Below are positions 21,701 through 29,940 of a stretch of 64,000 bases of DNA, in pieces (positions within the stretch are counted from its first letter, which is position 1; every line of letters begins with the position of its first letter). Made by a program: the position numbers and the translations under genes. The notes under the pieces were generated by a model. It was not told the origin of the DNA and ran no database searches. It saw nothing but the letters and a program-made list of their open reading frames with translations. The DNA comes from Acanthosepion pharaonis (Eukaryota; Mollusca; Cephalopoda; Sepiida; Sepiidae): contig CAHIKZ030000811.1 of the NCBI GenBank assembly GCA_903632075.3, positions 642,001 through 706,000 on the forward strand, in the 5' to 3' direction.

Positions 21701-24700
21701 GGTAAATTGCAGGTTGCCTTGGGTGGCAAACCGGTCTAGGAGAAATTAACTCTGAATTTAAAACTGTATGTTGCCCTGGCGTAGCATATATTATACATCT
21801 AAAGGAAAGGATCGTTCGCATTGGCTCAATGATCCTGACTACAGTTGACAAATGATGAACAGCCATCGAGTGCTATGGGTAAATTGCAGGTTGCCTTGGG
21901 TGGCAACCGGTCTAGGAGAAATTAACTCTGAATTTAAAACTGTATGTTGCCCTGGCGTAGCATATATTATACAGCTAAAGGAAAGGATCGTTCGCATTGG
22001 CTCAATGATCCCGACTACAGTTGACAAATGATGAACAGCGATCGAGTGCTATGGGTAAATTGCAGGATTCCCTTGGGTGGCAACCGGTCTAGGAGAAATT
22101 AACTCTGAATTTAAAACTGTATGTTGCCCTGGCGTAGCATATATTATACAGCTAAAGGAAAGGATCGTTCGCATTGGCTCAATGATCCCGACTACAGTTG
22201 ACAAATGATGAACAGCGATCGAGTGCTATGGGTAAATTGCAGGTTGCCTTTGTTGTCAACCCATTTATGAGAAATGACCTCTGAATTTAAAACTGTATGT
22301 TGCCCTGGCGTAGCATATATTATACAGCTAAAGGAAAGAATCGTTCGCATTGGCTCAATGATCCTGACTACAGTTGACAAATGATGAACAGCGATCGAGT
22401 GCTATGGGTAAATTGCAGGTTGCCTTGGGTGGCAAACCGGTCTAGGAGAAATTAACTCTGAATTTAAAACTGTATGTTGCCCTGGCTTAGCATATATTAT
22501 ACAGCTAAAGGAAAGGATCGTTCGCATTGGCTCAATGATCCCGACTACAGTTGACAAATGATGAACAGCGATCGAGTGCTATGGGTAAATTGCAGGTTGC
22601 CTTGGGTGGCAACCGGTCTAGGAGAAATTAACTCTGAATTTAAAACTGTATGTTGCCCTGGCGTAGCATATATTATACAGCTAAAGGAAAGGATCGTTCG
22701 CATTGGCTCAATGATCCCGACTACTGTTGACAAATGATGAACAGCGATCGAGTGCTATGGGTAAATTGCAGGTTGCCTTTGTTGGCAACCCATTTATGAG
22801 AAATGACCTCTGAATTTAAAACTGTATGTTGCCCTGACGTAGCATATATTATACTGCTAAAGGAAAGAATGGTTCGCATTGGCTCAATGATCCCGACTAC
22901 AGTTGACAAATGATGAACAGCGATCGAGTGCTATGGGTAAATTGCAGGTTGCCTTGGGTGGCAACCGGTCTAGGAGAAATTAACTCTGAATTTAAAACTC
23001 TATGTTGCCCTGGCGTAGCATATATTATACAGCTAAAGGAAAGGATCGTTCGCATTGGCTCAATGATCCCGACTACAGTTGACAAATGATGAACAGCCAT
23101 CGAGTGCTATGGGTAAATTGCAGGTTGCCTTTGTTGGCAACCGGTCTAGGAGAAATTAACTCTGAATTTAAAACTGTATGTTGCCCTGGCGTAGCATATA
23201 TTATACAGCTAAAGGAAAGGATCGTTCGCATTGGCTCAATGATCCCGACTACAGTTGACAAATGATGAACAGCGATCGAGTGCTATGGGTAAATTGCAGG
23301 TTGCCTTTGTTGGCAACCCATTTATGAGAAATGACCTCTGAATTTAAAACTGTATGTTGCCCTGGCGTAGCATATATTATACAGCTAAAGGAAAGAATCG
23401 TTCGCATTGGCTCAATGATCCCGACTACAGTTGACAAATGATGAACAGCGATCGAGTGCTATGGGTAAATTGCAGGTTGCCTTGGGTGGCAACCGGTCTA
23501 GGAGAAATTAACTCTGAATTTAAAAGTGTATGTTGCCCTGGCGTAGCATATATTATACAGCTAAAGGAAAGGATCGTTCGCATTGGCTCAATGATCCCGA
23601 CTACAGTTGACAAATGATGAACAGCGATCGAGTGCTATGGGTAAATTGCAGGTTGCCTTGGGTGGCAACCGGTCTAGGAGAAATTAACTCTGAATTTAAA
23701 ACTGCATGTTGCCCTGGCGTAGCATATATTATACATCTAAAGGAAAGGATCGTTCGCATTGGCTCAATGATCCCAACTACAGTTGACAAATGACGAACAG
23801 CCATCAAGTGCTATGGGTAAATTGCAGGTTGCCTTGGGTGGCAACCGGTCTAGGAGAAATTAACTCTGAATTTAAAACTGTATGTTGCCCTGGCGTAGCA
23901 TATATTATACAGCTAAAGGAAAGGATCGTTTGCATTGGCTCAATGATCCCGACTACAGTTGACAAATGATGAACAGCGATCGAGTGCTATGGGTAAATTG
24001 CAGGTTGCCTTGGGTGGCAACCCATTTATGAGAAATTAACTCTGAATTTAAAACTGTATGTTGCCCTGGCGTAGCATATATTATACAGCTAAAGGAAAGG
24101 ATCGTTCGCATTGGCTCAATGATCCCAACTACAGTTGACAAATGACGAACAGCCATCAAGTGCTATGGGTAAATTGCAGGTTGCCTTGGGTGGCAACCGG
24201 TCTAGGAGAAATTAACTCTGAGTTTAAAACTGTATGTTGCCCTGGCGTAGCATATATTATACAGCTAAAGGAAAGGATCGTTCGCATTGGCTCAATGATC
24301 CCAACTACAGTTGACAAATGACGAACAGCCATCAAGTGCTATGGGTAAATTGCAGGTTGCCTTGGGCGGCAACCGGTCAAGGAGAAATTAACTCTGAATT
24401 TAAAACTGTATGTTGCCCTGGCGTAGCATATATTATACAGCTAAAGGAAAGGATCGTTCGCATTGGCTCAATGATCCCAACTACAGTTGACAAATGACGA
24501 ACAGCGATCGAGTGCTATGGGTAAATTGCAGGTTGCCTTGGGCGGCAACCGGTCTAGGAGAAATTAACTCTGAATTTAAAACTGTATGTTGCCAAGGCGT
24601 AGCATATATTATACAGCTAAAGGAAAGGATCGTTCGCATTGGCTCAATGATCCCGACTACATTTGACAAATGATGAACAGCGATCGAGTGCTATTGGTAA

Positions 24701-24913
24701 ATTGCAGGTTGCCTTGGGTGGCAACCGGTCTAGGAGAAATTAACTCTGAATTTAAAACTGTATGTTGCCCTGGCGTAGCATATATTATACAGCTAAAGGA
24801 AAGGATCGTTCGCATCGGCTCAATGATCCCGACTACAGTTGACAAATGATGAACAGCCATCGAGTGCTATTGGTAAATTGCAGGTTGCCTTGGATGTAAA
24901 TTGCAGGTTGCCT
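12800..24913 (+). repeat. 176 bp satellite array (about 69 monomers)
   Basis: Core words recur every 176 bp, for example GACAAATGATGAACAGC at 17354, 17530 and 17706. Monomer order: CTATGGGTAAATTGCAGG, TTGCCTTGGGTGGCAACC, GGTCTAGGAGAAATTAACTC, TGAATTTAAAACTGTATG, CCCTGGCGTAGCATATATTA, CAGCTAAAGGAAAGGATCG, CATTGGCTCAATGATCCC. The first half matches SINE family B 3' sequence. The left edge unit (12800-12930) is the most diverged. Two unit classes exist: GGTCTAGGAGAAATTAAC and CATTTATGAGAAATGACC. Regular blocks: about 12.8-15.5, 17.0-17.9, 18.9-19.3 and 21.4-24.9 kb; irregular blocks lie between. The repeated 60-68 codon minus-strand frames arise because each unit has the same stop-free stretch; 176 is not a multiple of 3, so I do not call them genes. 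Confidence 0.97.
15560..21425 (+). repeat. Irregular part of the satellite with scrambled sub-monomer pieces
   Basis: Inside this interval normal 176 bp units alternate with stretches (for example 16021-16140, 16740-17000, 17900-18060, 18665-18740, 19660-20000, 20620-20720, 21190-21420) in which 8-25 bp words from the monomer occur in the wrong order, repeated or missing. The words are otherwise nearly unmutated. This can be real rearrangement or a consensus/assembly error. Confidence 0.8.
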
Positions 24914-26010
24914 GTTTAGGAACTCCGTCTTCGCCAAGTGATACACTTTGGCGCGATCCCGTTTCCGCGGTCGATCCGCACTCTAAAGTCTATCACTCTT
25001 CTGCCTTGACCCTGTTTACGGACTCCGTCTTCGCCAAGTGATACACTTTGGTGCGATCACATTTCCACGGTTGATCCGCCCTGTGAAGTCCCTATCACTG
25101 TTCTGCCTTGGCTCTGTTTAGGGACTCCGTCTTCGCCAAGTGGTACACTTTGATGCGATCCCGTTTCCGCGGTCGATCCCCCCTGTGAAGTCCGTATCAC
25201 TGTTCTGCCTTGGCCCTGTTTAGGGACTCCATCTTCGCCAAGTGGTACACTTTGGTGCGATCCCATTTTCGCGGTCGATCCGTCCTGTGACGTCCCTATC
25301 ACTGTCCTGACTTGGCCCTGTTTAGGGACTCCCTCTTCGCCAAGTGATACAATTTGGTGCGATCCCGTTTCCGCGGTCGATCCGCATTCTGAAGTCTATC
25401 ACTGTTCTGCCTTGGCCCTGTTTAGGGACTCCGTCTTCGCCAAGTGATACACTTCGGTGCGATCCCGTTTCCACAGTCGATCCGCTCTGTGAAGTCCGTA
25501 TCACTGTCCTGACTTGGCCCTGTTTAGGGACTCCGTCTTCGCCAAGTGATACACTTTGGCGCGATCCCGTTTCCGCGGTCGACCCCCCTGTGAAGTCCGT
25601 ATCACTGTTCTGCCTTGGCCCTGTTTAGAGACTCCGCCTTTGCCAAGTGGTACATTTTGGTTCGATACCGTTTCCGCGGTCGATCCGCCCTGTGAAGTCG
25701 TATCACCGTTCTGACTTGGCCCTGTTTAGGGACTCCGTCTTCGCCAAGTGATACACTTTGGCGCGATCCCGTTTCCGCGGTCGATCCCCCCTGTGAAGTC
25801 CATATCACCGTTCTGACTTGGCCCTGTTTAGGGACTCTGCCTTCGCTAATTGGTACACTTTGGTGCGATCCCATTTCCGCGGTCGATCAGCCCTGTGAAA
25901 TCGTATCACCGTTCTGACTAGGCCCTGTTTAGGGACTCCGTCTTCACCAAGTGATACCCTTTGGCGCGATCCCGTTTCCGCGGTCGATCCGCCCAGTAAA
26001 GTCGTATCAC
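24914..26010 (+). repeat. 102 bp minisatellite (about 11 units)
   Basis: GACTCCGTCTTCGCCAAGTG and variants recur at 25021, 25123, 25225, 25327, 25427, 25529, 25630, 25731, 25833 and 25934: spacing 100-102 bp. It is clearly GC-richer than its surroundings and abuts the 176 bp array with no gap. On the minus strand 102 bp equals 34 codons, and translation gives repeated GSTAETGS and SLGEDGVPKQGQ words. Single-base spacing changes break the frame in several units. Confidence 0.93.
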
Positions 26011-26012
26011 TC

Positions 26013-26195
26013 TTAGGGACATCGATCAACCTTCTGCTGTTCCAGTCTATTCTCCCACCCGGCAGTCGACCAGCTACGTTCGTCGATCAACTCTATACGA
26101 CCGAAAGCAGCTACCCCTAAACAAAAACCAGTCATACCGGACCCGACACCGATTTGAACCCATTTCTTCAGAGTACATTCTTGTACAATTGGCAT
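26013..26195 (-). CDS. Small open frame beside the minisatellite, unknown
   Basis: A 60-codon frame starting at ATG 26195 and ending in TAA at 26013, immediately before the 102 bp repeats. It has a Gly/Ala-rich hydrophobic stretch (VGSGMTGFCLGVAAFG) and a charged tail. In the neighbouring frame the minisatellite is open for some units, so one frameshift would fuse the two. I do not recognise a family. It may be part of an unidentified retroelement or spurious. Confidence 0.2.
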   Translation of the reverse strand: MPIVQECTLKKWVQIGVGSGMTGFCLGVAAFGRIELIDERSWSTAGWENRLEQQKVDRCP

Positions 26196-26199
26196 TAAT

Positions 26200-26698
26200 A
26201 AAATCGACGTTATTGTTTCATAAACCTTTGCCGTTGTCCCCTCATTGTCTTAGATGTTCACACGTTTTTTCATAAAGCTTGCGGGGGCGACATCCTTATC
26301 GGCCCCGCAACAAAAGTCATAAGTTGTAATTCAGAGACATATGACCAAGAAATGGTTAGTATCAGCAGTACTCTACAACGTAACAACTAATCTAAGTACA
26401 TGACAGCAGCTCCTACAAACTGGGATAGAAGGGTACAAGAGGATAACAATATTCAGAAAACACCTTCGGTCAACTTATGTGAAGGGATTACCTGAAAAAA
26501 GATACAAAAGATCTGTGATCTATATAACATCTGGACGACCTTCAAAAATTGTTGAAAGTTCGAAGACACCTCTTTCGAATGATCTTAAACTGCAAATCAC
26601 CACCGTACCAATTTATTTTTTTAATAATTCACAACTTAGCAGATGCATTTTTGGTTTCCTTATTTTTATAGGATAGAAAAGAATGAAAGAATCTTTCT
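26200..26698. other. Unclassified sequence with a GC-rich hairpin
   Basis: GCGGGGGCGA (26280-26289) pairs with TCGGCCCCGC (26299-26308), a 10 bp stem with one mismatch. The GGGGGCGACATCC within it loosely resembles a retroelement primer site, and AATAAAATCG lies near 26198. A short open frame at 26479-26676 is unrecognised. This may be the edge of another LTR element, but no ends can be proven. Confidence 0.3.
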
Positions 26699-27651
26699 TG
26701 TTGGCCGCTACCCCTTTTTCATCAATGTCGATTTTCGTGCAAAAAGCGGATCACATCTTCATACATGTTTCTGAAAACCTGAACTTCTCATTGGACAATA
26801 AATATTAAAATTATCTCGTATACCTTCACGTGCATTGTTCTCAATAAGCAACACAAAACATATCAGGCTCCAGACCGAGTTTTGTAAGGCGCTTTCTGAT
26901 TGGTTAACAGATATTAAAAAAACAATTTACTTGCTCACCACTACGTCCGAATAACATCAACCTACTTTTTGACCTGACGAAAAAACAATGCTCTCAGGAT
27001 CCTGTTACGTGATTAAAAAATATATAAATTGAAGGTACGAGCGAACCCAACCAGTGAGAATCTACGACGACTAGCATTTGCTAAACGAGTTCACGACGCT
27101 TGTATCATTACTGCAGCGAAGTACAAAGTTAGAATCTCAAGTTCTTTAACACGAAATAACTTCGCTGTAATTCAAGCTAAAATTTCAACCAAACAACTCA
27201 CTCACCAACTTCTGCAACTTACTAAAACAATTCAATCACGTTATTGAAACTCAAGTACGAACAATTACGAACAATACATTCAACTACGAACAACGAAAAC
27301 AAACGGAACATTCACTTCTCCAATTTCTTTAAAGCTAAAAGTTTATCAACATATTTTCAGCTTGACAAGATTCTTTAAACTCCCTTTCAGTGAACATTTT
27401 GAACAAGATAATTCAGCTTTTTGTGAGCTAAGGTAAAAAAAATATTTTAGTAGAAAAACTTTAGCCCAGTCAGCGGGAAGTAACTCATATTAATAGTAAT
27501 TGTAAAACTGTTGTCATTTATAAATATAAATATTGTACCTGTTATGAAAAGTTATTTTCTCGTGTTCTTTCTCTTGTTTGATTTTTGTTTTCTTACACAT
27601 TCGTAAAGTAAAAAAATGTGTGGGTTAATTTATGCCGTCAATACCACTACA
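26699..27651 (+). mobile_element. 5' LTR of a Ty3/gypsy element
   Basis: It begins TGTTGGCCGC and ends CCACTACA, directly upstream of a primer-site-like sequence and the gag frame. A TATA-like run (AAAAAATATATAAATTG) is near 27012-27030. The left 150 bp resemble 44921-45060, which is bounded as a solo LTR, supporting LTR identity. The length of about 953 bp is plausible. The left boundary is inferred from that comparison. No 3' LTR is present. Confidence 0.65.
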
Positions 27652-27656
27652 TAAAA

Positions 27657-27668
27657 TAGTGACCCCGA
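27657..27668 (+). other. Primer binding site resembling tRNA-Trp complement
   Basis: TAGTGACCCCGA lies 5 bp after the LTR end. From family knowledge, CsRn1-clade Ty3/gypsy elements use a tRNA-Trp primer, whose 3' end is complementary to TGGTGACCCCG. One base differs here. Confidence 0.6.
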
Positions 27669-27829
27669 ATACGAATGTGCATGGAAAAGTATTGAGCGAT
27701 ATTTAATAGGAGACGTACTCAGATTTCACATTGGCAACTCTGATTTTTGTACCGTCGTTTAAAAAATTTGAATTACCACATCACCAACTGGTATCCTAAG
27801 TCCGCGTCGAAGAGATATTAATTTGCATT

Positions 27830-28680
27830 ATGGCTGAGCAAACCGATGCACACACAGAAGCCGCAATAACTGTTAATTTGCCAGCTTACAACAATGCCAA
27901 TGTTCAATTTTGGTTCGCACAGTTAACTGCTATATTCAACGCCAAGAGGATTACTTCCCAAACTTCCCGATATGCCTACGTTGTAGAGAAGCTACCGGCG
28001 GAGGTAGCGATTGAGGTTTCGGATCTCCTGGATGAGATGCCATCTGATAAACCTTATGAAACCCTAAAAGAAGCTATACTCCATAGAACTGGTCAATCTG
28101 AGGAACAAAAGCTGCGTGCCCTCTTTAATAATTTGAGCTTGGGACAAAGTAAACCGTCACAACTACTGCGTAAAATGCGGGTACTATTAGGAAGCAACCC
28201 AATGTCTGACACAGTGTTAAGACAGCTTTAGCTGGACAAGTTTCACGTGAACACCATCCAAATTTTGTCTTCCCTCCCAGACGAAATTGAACTACAAAAA
28301 CTAGCTGATAAAATAGCTGATAACCAGCCAGCTAGTCCTGTGTATGCTGCGACCCAGAGACAGCCAGTAGCATCGGTGGTTGACGCAGACGACATGCGTA
28401 AACTTAGTGACAGGTTAGCACAACTTTCTATTAAGGTACAGGATATTCAGACGTCTATGCAACAACAGAAATGCAACTTCACTAATCGAAATCCTCCTGA
28501 ATCACGACGACGTAGACACAGATCGTTGTCACGAAATAGGGAAAACTATCAGGACAACTATGTTGGTATCATGCTAAGTTTGTCCACCAGGCACATAAAT
28601 GCCGTAAACCCTGCAGGTTTAGCGCGAATTTCTTGGCAGAATATCGACACAGCAAGCGGGAAACGACGTTCCCGGCAGCA
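27830..28680 (+). pseudogene. CsRn1-type Ty3/gypsy gag, broken
   Basis: Gag is the structural protein of the element's virus-like particle. The ATG at 27830 opens a 133-codon frame (LPAYNNANVQFWFAQLTAIF near the N-terminus, typical of this Gag group). It stops at a TAG at 28229; the downstream sequence continues in the same frame (LDKFHVNTIQILSSLPDE), so the stop looks like a point mutation, plausibly Trp to stop. Near 28556 a frameshift occurs, after which C-x2-H and C-x3-C pairs (CWYHAKF, KCRKPC) form the CHCC zinc-finger arrangement described for CsRn1-clade Gag proteins. An Arg/Ser-rich basic stretch (about 28510-28545) precedes the finger. Two lesions at least; not functional. Confidence 0.7.
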
Positions 28681-29475
28681 AGTGAAGACGGCGTTCGCTA
28701 CCGAGGAAAAAATATTAACCGTCATTTTTATGTTAAGGACGCCAATTCTGGTTACCTATTCTTGGTTGACACGGGCGCACAGGTTAGTGTGATACCGCCT
28801 ACAACAAACAAGGCGACCAAAGCTACATCATACAACCCCCAAGCTGCCAACGGTTCTCGAATAGAAACCTATGGTGAAAAATCACTTACATTAACCCTGG
28901 AATTACGTAGATCGTTCACTTGGGTATTTACCATCGCGCAAGTAAAGTCACCAATTCTAGGAGCTGATTTCCTGGCCCATTTTGAACTCACCGTGAATAT
29001 GTTTTCCCGGTCCTTAGAAGATAAACATACCGAGATTGCAATTAAGGGAATTACTTTAAAATTGACAACGGCAGGTATCAGTACAGCCCTACCCACTGCC
29101 AACGGTCTTCAACACTTATTACGGAAATATCCAGAAATTCTGACACCGTTCAACTATATGGAACCAATCTTACATAATGCGGAACACAGGATACAGACGA
29201 CTGGTCTTCCCGTGCATTTACCTCCGCGGCGTTTACATCCCGATAAATATAAAAATGCTAAGATTGAGTTTCAGCATCTGTTAGACTTAGGGATAATCCG
29301 TCCATCATCCAGCCCATACGCTTCTCCTTTGCATATGGTGTCGAAATCGGAAGCTGGAGCTTGGAGACCATGCGGTGATTTTCGGCGACTTAATGCTCAA
29401 ACAGTCCCGGACAAATATCCGATCCCACATCTACAAGATTTTGCAATAACGTTACAAGGAGCGTCAAGACTTAAG
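28680..29475 (+). pseudogene. Ty3/gypsy protease and truncated reverse transcriptase
   Basis: The open frame carries an aspartic protease motif (FLVDTGAQVSVIPP at about 28758-28800), the protease C-terminal ILGADFLAHF, then the start of the reverse transcriptase: PYASPLHMVSK, WRPCGDFRRLN and YPIPHLQDF. Homology stops at LQGASRL (about 29472), before the catalytic Y-x-DD box. The remaining codons to 29583 do not fit Ty3/gypsy. RNase H and integrase are missing. The element was cut where the downstream LINE lies. Confidence 0.85.
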
Positions 29476-29611
29476 AAACACCATGTGAATTTCACACCGG
29501 AATACTTGGGGCGATACATTGGAAGGGAAGCGTATAAGGCGCGATCGAAAACTTCCCACAACCAACTACTTTTCGACAGGTAGATTTTTTGGTTTAGACG
29601 ACGCCGTCATT

Positions 29612-29940
29612 GCTCGCCGACATGGTCAAAATCAAAGAAAGGGCGGACCCGATGGGGCAATGGTAGAAGGCGTGAAAAGCCACCAAACTTCTTAAACCAA
29701 GGCCACACCGTTCACAGTCTCCAAAAAAATCCGATTTAAAGCCCCATAAAATGAAGAACCTTGTCGTTGAAAGAGGCAACCGATTCCGAGTCCAATCGCC
29801 AGATAAGCGAAAACTCTGGGTTACTGAGGTAAGCTCGCCGACATGGTCCCATAAGGGGCCCAAGAATCAAAGCCGTAAACCAAGGCCACACCGTTTACAG
29901 TCTGGCGAAACCTTGTCGTTGAGAGGCAACCGATTCCGAC
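29612..29940 (-). repeat. Imperfect tandem duplication in the LINE 3' region
   Basis: The blocks GCTCGCCGACATGGTC (29612 and 29833), AACCAAGGCCACACCG (29696 and 29878) and GAGGCAACCGATTCCGA occur twice in the same order. Spacing falls from about 221 to 150 bp because of indels between copies. Confidence 0.8.

Noticed and set aside
12990..24860. Dozens of near-identical 60-68 codon minus-strand open frames as a tandem gene family
   Set aside because: They recur because each 176 bp satellite unit has the same stop-free stretch. 176 is not a multiple of 3, there is no frame continuity, and the sequence follows the SINE-derived DNA rather than codon constraints.
26280..26308. Rho-independent terminator-like hairpin
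   Set aside because: Such terminators are bacterial; the stem is not followed by a T-run and the context is eukaryotic repeats.
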